A stretch of 11,347 bases of DNA from JAEHDI01 sp035455185 (GTDB taxonomy: Bacteria > Acidobacteriota > Terriglobia > Bryobacterales > Bryobacteraceae). The notes under the pieces were generated by a model. The model was not told where the DNA came from. It did no database searches and was given only the letters and a program-made list of their open reading frames with translations. The translations under genes and the position numbers were made by a program. Below, piece after piece: positions 1 through 6,242 of the stretch (the first letter of the stretch is position 1; the number at the start of each line of letters is the position of its first letter). Where the stretch lies: NCBI GenBank assembly GCA_035455185.1, contig DATIFQ010000532.1, positions 1-11,347 on the forward strand, in the 5' to 3' direction.

Positions 1-401
1 ACCCTATTGAGGTCGCGATCAGGATTGAAAGCTTCGAAGTCAGCGCGCGCCGGCTTCGAGGTATCCGCCGGGTAATGGTGCGGCATGTCGTCCCAGGGCA
101 TGAACGTGCGATCACCGTTGCGCCACGTGACCCATTCACCGTCGCGCTCGGCCTTGATCGAAACAGCCGCGTCGAGATAATTCGGCGGCCGCCCCGTTAG
201 TACCACCAGGATGCCGTCGAACGCGTACCGCCGCGCCAGTTTCTCGCTGGCCTCGGCAAACGCCTCGGTCTCGTACCAGATCTCGTGTGGCTTGTATCCG
301 CCGTTCAGATTGTAGTGGCCGATCGAAAGCTGGCACATCACCGGTACACGATCCGGTTCCTGGTGCCGCATCGTCAGCGCGATTCGTTCCTTTCCGGTCA
401 T
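1..401 (-). CDS. Uroporphyrinogen decarboxylase (URO-D) family protein, N-terminal part (runs off left edge)
   Basis: The minus-strand frame opens with ATG at 401-399 and stays open to base 1, giving about 133 residues and no stop. The N-terminus reads MTGKERIALTMRHQEPDRVP, the usual opening of URO-D-fold proteins (start helix, then the 'EPDRVPV' turn before the first barrel strand). True HemE decarboxylates uroporphyrinogen III in haem synthesis. Many paralogues in soil bacteria are instead MtaA/CmuA-like corrinoid methyltransferases or uncharacterised. The stretch after the opening (ETEAFAEASEKLARRYAFDG) fits these paralogues better than HemE, but the catalytic and metal-binding parts lie outside the window, so function is not settled. 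A GAGAG sequence lies just upstream of the ATG. The gene is divergent from the rhodanese gene at 457, with 55 bp between them. Family assignment is fairly sure; the substrate is unknown. Confidence 0.8.
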   Translation of the reverse strand, partial: MTGKERIALTMRHQEPDRVPVMCQLSIGHYNLNGGYKPHEIWYETEAFAEASEKLARRYAFDGILVVLTGRPPNYLDAAVSIKAERDGEWVTWRNGDRTFMPWDDMPHHYPADTSKPARADFEAFNPDRDLNR

Positions 402-456
402 CGCGCTCTCAAAATACCCATCCCGCCAGACCGACGCAACTGCAACAATAGGGGGC

Positions 457-1353
457 ATGGGTCCGTTCTGCGTTCGAGGGGTTCTTCTGGTCCTCCTGGC
501 GGCATCCGTCGGCCCTATTCGGGGTTCGGACGGCGTCAGTGAGCACATGCTCGTCTCGACCGCGTGGCTCGCCGGTCATCTCGCCGACCCGTCCGTCGTC
601 ATCCTCCATGTCGGCTCGCAGGAAGACTACGCCGCCGGCCACATTCCCGGTGCGCGTCTTCTCCGGCTGGCCGACATCTCCGTCACCGGAGACGGCGGCC
701 TGACACTCGAACTGCCGTCGGTGAGTCTTCTTCAGCAGGCCTTCGGCAAAGTTGGCATCTCCCACGACTCTCGCGTGATCGTCTACCCCGCGACGGAGTC
801 CGTGCAGGCGGCGACTCGCGTGTGGTTCACGCTGGACTACCTCGGCTTGGGTGATCGAGCGTCGCTCCTCGATGGCGGTCTCCAGGCATGGCGCGCTTCC
901 GGCAATCCGCTGAGCACGGATACGCCGGTGGTCGAAGCTGCCGAGGTCAAGACGCTGGCTCGACAAGGGCGGGTGGTCGACGCCGAATGGGTCCAGGCGC
1001 ACCTGCGCGACACGGAAGTTGCGCTGCTCGACGCCCGTGCGGCGGAGTTTTATACCGGCGAGAACGCCGGAAGGATGCCCCGCGCCGGGCACATACCGGG
1101 CGCGCGAAATCTCCCTTTCACCAGCCTGTTTGATGAGAACCGTAAGCTGCTGTCGGCCGACTCGCTGCGAGAGCTCATGGGCGCCCGCGGCGTAACGCAG
1201 GGCAAGCTCATGGTGTCCTACTGCCACATCGGCCAGCAGGCCACGGTTCTCTACTTCGTCGCCCGCTACCTTGGCTTCGACGCCCGCCTCTACGACGGCT
1301 CCTTCCAGGACTGGAGCAACCGGCTTGCCTTCCCCATCGAGACCGGACCGTAG
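457..1353 (+). CDS. Exported two-domain rhodanese / thiosulfate sulfurtransferase
   Basis: A 298-residue tandem rhodanese, the normal length for SseA/TST-type enzymes, which move sulfane sulfur from thiosulfate or mercaptopyruvate to an acceptor. Residues 1 to about 24 form a Sec-type signal (Arg7, then a Leu/Val/Ala core, then a polar stretch), so it probably acts in the periplasm. The N-terminal domain covers about 30-150 and includes the CH2A-like 'DYAAGHIPGA'. Its pseudo-active loop at 111-118 (PATESVQA) has no cysteine. The C-terminal domain covers about 165-298 and has the loop Cys256-His-Ile-Gly-Gln-Gln-Ala, so Cys256 is the predicted persulfide carrier. The His-Ile-Gly loop differs from the CRKGVT of bovine rhodanese and the CGSGVTA of mercaptopyruvate sulfurtransferase, so donor preference is uncertain. 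The ATG at 457 has a G-run (451-455) too close to be an ideal ribosome site. The next in-frame Met, at residue 31, would delete the signal, so 457 is preferred. It ends 8 bp from the convergent acyltransferase gene. Confidence 0.92.
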   Translation: MGPFCVRGVLLVLLAASVGPIRGSDGVSEHMLVSTAWLAGHLADPSVVILHVGSQEDYAAGHIPGARLLRLADISVTGDGGLTLELPSVSLLQQAFGKVGISHDSRVIVYPATESVQAATRVWFTLDYLGLGDRASLLDGGLQAWRASGNPLSTDTPVVEAAEVKTLARQGRVVDAEWVQAHLRDTEVALLDARAAEFYTGENAGRMPRAGHIPGARNLPFTSLFDENRKLLSADSLRELMGARGVTQGKLMVSYCHIGQQATVLYFVARYLGFDARLYDGSFQDWSNRLAFPIETGP

Positions 1354-1361
1354 GGCCGCGT

Positions 1362-2546
1362 TCAGATTTTCAGGAACAGCTTCCGGCGGTACATCCAGAA
1401 CAGGACCAGCCAGTACATCAACAACACCGCCGCACCCTGTAGAAAAGGCTCGAACGCTGGCCCGAAGACTCGGAACGGTTCAGGCCCCAAGTGAATGCGG
1501 AATGAATTGAAGAAAAAGTCGTCGAACAGGTGGGCGATCAGGTAGGACGCGATCGAGTTCACGCCGATCACCACCAGCGGAAAGGCCCACTTCTTGTATC
1601 CCTTCGCTTCAATTACCCAGCAGAACCCGGCCAATAACAGAAAGCAGGCCCCACCGCTGAAAAGTGTCCAGCTCGGCGTCCAGATGCGTTTCACCACCGG
1701 GCAGATCCCGGCGACGTGCAGCACAACACCCGCGGCGATACCTGCCGCACCCGCGATGAGAAGCTGCTTCATCGGAATTCGGGGCGCCGCCGCACGCAGC
1801 CAGCGTCCTGCGGCTAGCCCCAGAATCATTGTGCCGAGCGTTGGAATGAAGCTGAGCGTGAGGTACCCTCCAAAATTGGCGATAAACGGTTTCGTCCTAG
1901 GGAACAGGTTCAAAAACCATTGATCGAACGCAAGCCCAAGATTACTGTTCTTGTTCCAGTGCGCCGCGAAACCCGAGTAGTGATGCTGCCAGTCCGGCGG
2001 CACTCCCACGGCCTGATAGTCGAAGCCGGGACCCGGCACCGGATACAGCGCCCAGGCAAGCCAGTAGCCCGTCAGGATCGCCGCGAGCGCCCCCCATTGC
2101 CAGCGTGCCGGCCGGAACCCGAGCAAGAACAGAAACGGATAGCCCAGCCCGATCTGCGTCAGTGTGTCCTCGAACGTGAAGTTGGTCTGCGAGCTGTGCA
2201 TGGAACGCAGGAAGATTCCCAGCGCGATCAGCAGCAGAGCTCTCCACACCGCGTGCCCGAACATCTTGCCGAACGTCCCGCCCTTCGCCATCCGGCTTGC
2301 AATCGAATAGGGCAGCGCCACGCCGACCAGAAAAGAAAATGATGGCTGGATCAGATCGTGCAGTGAGCATCCGGCCCACGCGACATGCGTCTGGTTATAG
2401 GCAAGGAAGCCCCAAAACCAGTTTCCGGGGAGGGCCTGTGCCACCCGCGCCAGGCGCAGCACCTCCGCCATCATCAGAAACATCACGAATCCGCGGTACG
2501 CGTCCACCGCGACATTGCGCGCCACTGGCTGTGCACTCGGCTGCAA
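1362..2546 (-). CDS. HGSNAT-like (DUF5009/YeiB-type) polytopic membrane acyltransferase
   Basis: A 394-residue, very hydrophobic protein with about ten membrane segments. It resembles heparan-alpha-glucosaminide N-acetyltransferase and its bacterial relatives, which pass acetyl from cytoplasmic acetyl-CoA across the membrane to a sugar amine. The N-terminal signature Asp15-x-x-Arg18-Gly19 precedes the first membrane helix. His54 sits in 'HVAWAGCSLHDLIQPSF' (54-70), matching the HxxWxGxxxxDLxxPxF motif whose histidine is, from memory, the acetylated residue of human HGSNAT. The start is TTG at 2546-2544. A stop lies six codons upstream (2567-2565) with no ATG between, and the next Met (residue 22) would remove the conserved DxxRG. 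A GGGGGG ribosome site (2558-2553) is 6 nt before the TTG. The substrate in bacteria is unproven; cell-wall or scavenged amino sugars are likely. The gene is tail-to-tail with the rhodanese and follows the BON gene on the same strand after 133 bp. Confidence 0.88.
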   Translation of the reverse strand: MQPSAQPVARNVAVDAYRGFVMFLMMAEVLRLARVAQALPGNWFWGFLAYNQTHVAWAGCSLHDLIQPSFSFLVGVALPYSIASRMAKGGTFGKMFGHAVWRALLLIALGIFLRSMHSSQTNFTFEDTLTQIGLGYPFLFLLGFRPARWQWGALAAILTGYWLAWALYPVPGPGFDYQAVGVPPDWQHHYSGFAAHWNKNSNLGLAFDQWFLNLFPRTKPFIANFGGYLTLSFIPTLGTMILGLAAGRWLRAAAPRIPMKQLLIAGAAGIAAGVVLHVAGICPVVKRIWTPSWTLFSGGACFLLLAGFCWVIEAKGYKKWAFPLVVIGVNSIASYLIAHLFDDFFFNSFRIHLGPEPFRVFGPAFEPFLQGAAVLLMYWLVLFWMYRRKLFLKI

Positions 2547-2552
2547 GCGATA

Positions 2553-2558
2553 CCCCCC
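2553..2558 (-). promoter_or_regulatory. Ribosome binding site deciding a TTG start (acyltransferase gene)
   Basis: On the minus strand this reads GGGGGG, followed by six bases (TATCGC) and then TTG at 2546. Spacing is ideal, and no ATG or GTG lies between the upstream stop and the conserved N-terminus, so it fixes the TTG as start. Confidence 0.55.
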
Positions 2559-2679
2559 GAGCGATCAACACTAACACAGATGCGCGCTCATGCGGAGTCA
2601 GGTACAGGATTGCAGCGCTCGGAACCCATTTCGCGTCGATCGGTTTGCATTCGCGGCTTGACTCCGCCAAGGGTTCGCT

Positions 2680-3081
2680 TCACTCCCGCCCCGGACTGGT
2701 CTCCCTCGCCTCCCCTCTCTTCACCTGCACCCTCCGCCGGCCCTTTGCCAACCGCTCCGATGCCTTCTGGCGCGCCGCGTCGCTGATCTGAATCCGGTTC
2801 ACCACCTTCTTGGCCCCCGCCGACCTGGCCATCCGCGTCGCCGCGCCCTTCCGCTGCATCACGTTGGTCTTGCCCTCGATCGTCGCTACTCCGCCCTGCA
2901 CTTTGACCGTGAAGTTGTCCGCCGCGCACTTCGAGCGAGCCAGTCTCTCGCGAATCGCCCTCTCCAGGTCCGCGTCAGATACCACCTTCGCGGACCCGCG
3001 TGGCTCCGGCGCCTTTGCGGATAGCGCGCATGCCGCCATCAGCACCGCCACCAGCGCTGCTACACGTTGTCGGAATCTCAA
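2680..3081 (-). CDS. Exported BON-domain protein, possible lipoprotein
   Basis: A 133-residue protein. Residues 1 to about 22 form a signal sequence (Arg2, Arg4, Arg6, then a Val/Ala/Leu core ending MAAC). Cys18 could be a lipidated cysteine, but Met at -3 makes the lipobox imperfect. Residues about 36-100 form one BON domain: helix 'DADLERAIRERLAR', strand 'NFTVKVQGGVATIEG', helix with Arg/Ala, then 'AKKVVNRIQI'. BON domains occur in OsmY, secretins and channels and are thought to bind phospholipid or other envelope surfaces. OsmY has two; this protein has one. The tail (102-133) is rich in Arg, Lys and Glu and probably disordered. The start is TTG at 3081-3079 with GGAGAG five bases upstream. 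A nearby ATG (3095-3093) is out of frame. The gene is divergent from the oxidoreductase gene at 3128, with 46 bp between. Exact function is unknown; an envelope-stability role is an inference. Confidence 0.85.
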   Translation of the reverse strand: MRFRQRVAALVAVLMAACALSAKAPEPRGSAKVVSDADLERAIRERLARSKCAADNFTVKVQGGVATIEGKTNVMQRKGAATRMARSAGAKKVVNRIQISDAARQKASERLAKGRRRVQVKRGEARETSPGRE

Positions 3082-3086
3082 TTTCG

Positions 3087-3092
3087 CTCTCC
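3087..3092 (-). promoter_or_regulatory. Ribosome binding site deciding a TTG start (BON gene)
   Basis: On the minus strand this is GGAGAG followed by CGAAA and TTG at 3081. The strong match and 5-nt spacing support TTG over later in-frame starts, which would cut the signal peptide. Confidence 0.6.
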
Positions 3093-3113
3093 ATGAACTA
3101 AGTGCGTTCGGGA

Positions 3114-3119
3114 GCTATA
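3114..3119 (-). promoter_or_regulatory. Putative -10 box for the BON gene, overlapping the opposite -10
   Basis: The minus strand reads TATAGC here, sharing the TATA core with the plus-strand TATAAT at 3116-3121. Transcription would begin near 3107 and give a leader of roughly 25 nt that contains the GGAGAG site. No good -35 box is visible. This is inferred from sequence only. Confidence 0.35.
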
Positions 3120-3121
3120 AT
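3116..3121 (+). promoter_or_regulatory. Consensus -10 box (TATAAT) for the oxidoreductase gene
   Basis: An exact TATAAT ends six bases before the ATG at 3128. The usual -10 to +1 distance puts the first transcribed base on or beside the A of the ATG, predicting a leaderless mRNA. The only purine-rich ribosome-site candidate (GGGAG, 3110-3114) lies upstream of the -10 box, so it would not be in the transcript. No convincing -35 box is visible. Confidence 0.6.
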
Positions 3122-3127
3122 TCGCAC

Positions 3128-4336
3128 ATGTCTGAGACGATTTTGGGGCGCCGGGCCTTCCTCCGTGGCGCCGGCACTGCCGCGCTGACCGCCGCCTCCT
3201 ACTCACGCGTCCTCGGCGCGAATGACCGCATCGCCATGGGCGTCATCGGTCCCGGCGACCGCGGCCGCTACGTCATGGGTCTCTTCCAAAACAATGCGTC
3301 GATTGACGTCGTCGGGCTCGCGGACGTGTACGCCGTCCAGATCGACCTTGCCAAGCTGAAAGCGCCCAACGCCCGTTCCTTCAATGACTACCGCAAGTTG
3401 CTGGAAATGAAGGAGGTCGACATCGTTCTTATAGCCACACCGGATCACTGGCACTCCCGCACCGCCATCGATGCGCTCAACGCTGGCAAGGACGTCTACG
3501 TTGAGAAGCCCCTTACCCTAACCATCCAGGAGGGCCCGGAGATCGTCAAGGCCGCCCGTGTCAACGAGCGCATCTGCCAGGTCGGAATGCAACAGCGCTC
3601 CGGTGCACACTACCTTGAGGCCAAGCGGGAATACTTCGACACGGGCCGTCTCGGTAAGATCACCCTCGCCCGCACCTGGTGGCATGGAAATAGCTACCAC
3701 CTTCGCACGGCTCCCGAGTCCCTCCGGACTCGGCCTTCCAACCTCGATTGGGCCCGGTTTCTCGGTCCGCTCAAGTGGCGCGACTACGACCCTCAGCAAT
3801 ATTGGAACTGGCGCGCCTACCTCGACTTCGGAGGCGGCCAGATCACCGATCTGTTCACCCACTGGATCGACGTCGTCCACATGCTGATGGGGCGGGACGT
3901 TCCCACCGCCGCTGTCGCGTCTGGCGGCGTCTACTGCTACAAAGACGGCCGCACCGCGCCCGACACCATCAACGTCCTGCTTGAATACGGCGGCGAGTTC
4001 ACCGCCACTTTCGAGGCTACCCTCGTCCCCGGCATAACAGGCGAGGCGGTCGAAATCGCTGGCACCGAGGGACGTCTCTGGATCGACCGAAGCCGCTACG
4101 AATTCCACCCCGCCGGAAAGAATGCGCAGCCGGTCATCGTGAAGGCCTCTGAGACCGATATGACCCAGGACCACGTGAACAACTTCCTCGAATGCATCCG
4201 TTCCCGGAGGTTGCCCAACGGCGACGTCCTCATCGGTCACCGCTCCGCCCAGGCCTCGCACCTCGGCAACATCGCCTACCTCCAAAAACGCCGCCTGGCC
4301 TTCGACCCAATCCGCGAGGAGATCCTCCCGCTCTAG
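3128..4336 (+). CDS. Tat-exported Gfo/Idh/MocA family oxidoreductase
   Basis: A 402-residue NAD(P)-dependent oxidoreductase of the sugar/inositol dehydrogenase superfamily. Residues 1 to about 30 are a Tat signal: Arg8-Arg9-Ala-Phe11-Leu12, then an Ala-rich core. The Rossmann domain follows with Gly41-x-Gly43-x-x-Gly46, 'TPDHWHS', and the Glu126-Lys127-Pro128 motif whose lysine is the usual catalytic residue. The C-terminal domain contains 'GGGQITDLFTHWID', with Asp241-x-x-x-His245 as a likely second active-site pair. Length and layout match the secreted Gfo/Idh/MocA group common in Acidobacteria and Planctomycetes. It probably oxidises or reduces a sugar or sugar derivative in the periplasm, with the cofactor loaded before Tat export. 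The frame is open upstream to about 2810, but the Tat motif and the promoter placement show ATG 3128 as the start. The substrate cannot be told. A 211-bp gap separates it from the CRTAC1-like gene on the same strand. Confidence 0.93.
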   Translation: MSETILGRRAFLRGAGTAALTAASYSRVLGANDRIAMGVIGPGDRGRYVMGLFQNNASIDVVGLADVYAVQIDLAKLKAPNARSFNDYRKLLEMKEVDIVLIATPDHWHSRTAIDALNAGKDVYVEKPLTLTIQEGPEIVKAARVNERICQVGMQQRSGAHYLEAKREYFDTGRLGKITLARTWWHGNSYHLRTAPESLRTRPSNLDWARFLGPLKWRDYDPQQYWNWRAYLDFGGGQITDLFTHWIDVVHMLMGRDVPTAAVASGGVYCYKDGRTAPDTINVLLEYGGEFTATFEATLVPGITGEAVEIAGTEGRLWIDRSRYEFHPAGKNAQPVIVKASETDMTQDHVNNFLECIRSRRLPNGDVLIGHRSAQASHLGNIAYLQKRRLAFDPIREEILPL

Positions 4337-4547
4337 CCCAGGAGACAACTACTATGCCGCGTTGTGTCTTCGTGTCTCCGTGGTGTCTCCAGCGTTCCTC
4401 GCGGTTGGTCTGGAGGGTTATGCTACCTTGCTAGTGGGTTCGGAATCTGTTCGCTCTTTGTCTTGAAGCCGTTTGACTCTACGGTGGGCAGGAAAACCGG
4501 ATCAGATCCTGAAACTGGAGGAGCCCCGGCTGTAGGTAAGGGCAACC
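4337..4547 (+). other. Intergenic region, 211 bp, with a short repeat and a ribosome site
   Basis: This gap separates two plus-strand genes. It contains three copies of GTGTCTYC (4364-4390), described separately. It also has an AAGGG ribosome site (4538-4542), five bases before the ATG at 4548. A TTGACT (4473-4478) could be a -35 box, but no matching -10 lies 16-18 bp downstream, so I do not call a promoter. I see no clear terminator. Confidence 0.5.
4364..4390. repeat. Short intergenic repeat, three GTGTCTYC units
   Basis: GTGTCTTC (4364-4371), GTGTCTCC (4372-4379) and GTGTCTCC (4383-4390) follow each other, with GTG inserted before the third. The complement reads as GGAGACAC and GAAGACAC units with a CACCACGG start. 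This resembles the 'ACCACGGAGACACGAAGACAC'-style short intergenic repeats I recall from many environmental bacterial genomes. A reverse-complement copy of the unit core (GGAGACA, 4341-4347) lies just upstream, so a small hairpin is possible. Confidence 0.55.
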
Positions 4548-6215
4548 ATGCGGATCGCTGTCTCGGCCCTGGCGCTCACCTTTGCGGCCGCCATTCGCCT
4601 CGCTCCGCTCGGACCCCCGGAACCTCCGGTGACGTTCCAGAACGTCGCGGACAGCTCCGGAGTCGACTTCGTCCTGGATAATTTCGCCACGCCCAAAAAG
4701 CACCAGATCGAGACCATGATCTCGGGCGTCGCGGCGTTCGACTTTGACAACGATGGTTTGCTGGATCTCTATTTCGTAAACGGTGCTCGCATACCCGAGT
4801 TGGACAAATCCGCTCCCCGCTTCTGGAACCGGCTTTACCGGAATAAGGGCGGCGCGCGCTTCGAAGATGTGACCGAGCGCGCGGGGGTCAAAGGGATTGG
4901 CTACGGGATGGGGGTCGCCGCCGCGGATTACGATAACGATGGCTTCGTAGACCTCTACGTGGCTGGCGTCAACCGGAATCAGCTTCTCCACAACAACGGC
5001 GACGGCACGTTCACCGACCTCACCGAAAAGGCGGGTGTCTCCGGCACCCACCCGAAGTTCGGTAAGACCTGGGCGATTAGCGCCGGCTGGTTCGACTACG
5101 ACAACGACGGCCACCTCGATCTTCTGGTCGTCAGTTACGTCAACTGGAGCCCCGAGATTGAACCGGAATGCCGCTCGGCCGGAATCCGAGCCTACTGCTC
5201 ACCAAACAGTTACAGCGGCCAGCCGAATATCCTCTATCACAATAACGGCGATGGGACTTTTACTGACGTCTCCGACGCTTCCGGAATCGGCCGCCACATC
5301 GGCAAGGGGATGGCCGTCGCCTTCGCCGATGTGGATGCGGACGGATTCACCGATGCCTTCGTTTCGAATGACACCTACCGCAACTTTTTTTTTCATAACA
5401 ACGGGGATGGCACGTTCCGCGAAACGGCTCTCCGGATGGGAGTCGCCTATAACGAAAACGGAAAGTCCATCGCGGGCATGGGCGCCGACTTTCGAGACCT
5501 CGATAACGACGGCCGCCCGGATATCTTTGTGGTGGCCATGGTCGGTGACACATTTCCCCTCTTTCTGAACCGGGGGAAGGACTTCGTTGACATCACAAGC
5601 CGCAGCGGTCTTGCCCGCCTGTGCGCGGGTTTCACCGCCTGGAGTAACGGGATCGCCGATTTCGACAACGACGGCTTCAAGGACCTCTTCACGACGAACT
5701 CGTCCATCCTCGACAATGCCGAAGAGATCGAACGCCTTCCCTCCAAGTTGCCGAATTCCATCTTTCGGAACCTGGGCGACAGGACGTTCGCCGATGTGAG
5801 TACCACTGCCGGCCCGACGTTTCGTGTACCCCAGTCGCATCGCGGCGCCGCGATAGGCGACCTCGACAACGACGGACGCCTGGACCTCGTCATCACAAGT
5901 CCGCAAGCCCGGCCGGAGATCTTCCTCAACCGGACTGCGAACCGGAATCACTGGCTGTCCGTAAAGCTCGTGGGCGTCAAGAGCAACAGGGACGGCCTCG
6001 GCGCGAGGGTCAAAGTCACGCTTCAGGGTGGAAAAGCGCTCTACAACCACGCCACGACCAGTGTCGGGTTGAGTTCCTCTTCCGACAAGCGCGTGCATTT
6101 TGGTTTAGGCGCGGAAACGGCTCTGGAGTCCGTGGAAGTACTCTGGCCGAGCGGTATTCGACAGACTCTAACCAACCTGAAGACTGATCAGATCCTGGAG
6201 ATCCGGGAGAAGTAG
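4548..6215 (+). CDS. CRTAC1-like FG-GAP/VCBS repeat protein with C-terminal ASPIC/UnbV domain
   Basis: A 555-residue secreted protein. Residues 1 to about 22 form a Sec signal (Arg2, then an Ala/Leu core). The body is a predicted seven-bladed beta-propeller. Its calcium-type loops DxDxDG begin at Asp65, 127, 183, 261, 317, 371 and 438, most followed by the strand 'hxDL'. Between them the phrase 'NNGDGTF' recurs three times. Residues about 470-553 form the ASPIC/UnbV domain ('NHWLSVKLVG', 'GLGARV', 'VHFGLG', 'VEVLWPSG'). This is the usual order and length for the bacterial CRTAC1 family, which is greatly expanded in Acidobacteria and Planctomycetes. Its molecular function is unproven; extracellular adhesion or glycan binding is often suggested. 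The start is ATG 4548 with AAGGG at good spacing. A run of nine T at 5385-5393 encodes Phe280-Phe282 and is unusual for this GC-rich gene. It is convergent with the next gene, 27 bp away. Confidence 0.93.
   Translation: MRIAVSALALTFAAAIRLAPLGPPEPPVTFQNVADSSGVDFVLDNFATPKKHQIETMISGVAAFDFDNDGLLDLYFVNGARIPELDKSAPRFWNRLYRNKGGARFEDVTERAGVKGIGYGMGVAAADYDNDGFVDLYVAGVNRNQLLHNNGDGTFTDLTEKAGVSGTHPKFGKTWAISAGWFDYDNDGHLDLLVVSYVNWSPEIEPECRSAGIRAYCSPNSYSGQPNILYHNNGDGTFTDVSDASGIGRHIGKGMAVAFADVDADGFTDAFVSNDTYRNFFFHNNGDGTFRETALRMGVAYNENGKSIAGMGADFRDLDNDGRPDIFVVAMVGDTFPLFLNRGKDFVDITSRSGLARLCAGFTAWSNGIADFDNDGFKDLFTTNSSILDNAEEIERLPSKLPNSIFRNLGDRTFADVSTTAGPTFRVPQSHRGAAIGDLDNDGRLDLVITSPQARPEIFLNRTANRNHWLSVKLVGVKSNRDGLGARVKVTLQGGKALYNHATTSVGLSSSSDKRVHFGLGAETALESVEVLWPSGIRQTLTNLKTDQILEIREK
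5385..5393 (+). repeat. T9 homopolymer inside the CRTAC1-like coding region
   Basis: Nine consecutive T encode three Phe codons (TTT, residues 280-282), directly before a 'HNNGDGTF' segment. One added base would give TCA TAA and stop at once. One lost base would read out of frame to a TGA ending at 5568. Such tracts are prone to replication or transcription slippage. Confidence 0.9.
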
Positions 6216-6242
6216 GCGAGACGGGCTTGTCCCCCTCTCCAA

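Noticed and set aside
409..1227. Long minus-strand open frame (272 codons) opposite the rhodanese gene
   Set aside because: It mirrors the GC-biased codons of the well-supported rhodanese, and its product shows no domain and low-complexity Arg/Gly/Val runs.
2810..3127. Upstream extension of the oxidoreductase frame by 106 codons
   Set aside because: It runs antisense over the BON gene and would bury the Tat signal inside the protein.
3518..4348. 276-codon minus-strand frame opposite the oxidoreductase gene
   Set aside because: Antisense shadow caused by codon bias; no ribosome site or domain supports it.
4354..4434. 26-residue open frame (starts MPRCVFVSPWCL) with AGGAG nine bases upstream
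   Set aside because: Its codons come largely from the GTGTCTYC repeat and it has no protein-like pattern. A leader peptide is possible, but nothing besides the ribosome-like site supports it.
5199..6098. 299-codon minus-strand frame opposite the CRTAC1-like gene
   Set aside because: The repeated DxDxDG codons read backwards give Val-Val-Glu/Ile-type runs. It is a shadow of the real gene.
4500..6197. Exact 12-base direct repeat GATCAGATCCTG before (4500-4511) and at the end of (6186-6197) the CRTAC1-like gene
   Set aside because: A few 12-base matches are expected by chance in 11 kb. There are no inverted ends, transposase or longer homology.
6216..6242. GGG-CTTGT-CCC hairpin between convergent genes as a two-way terminator
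   Set aside because: The stem is only three base pairs and lacks T-tracts on either side.
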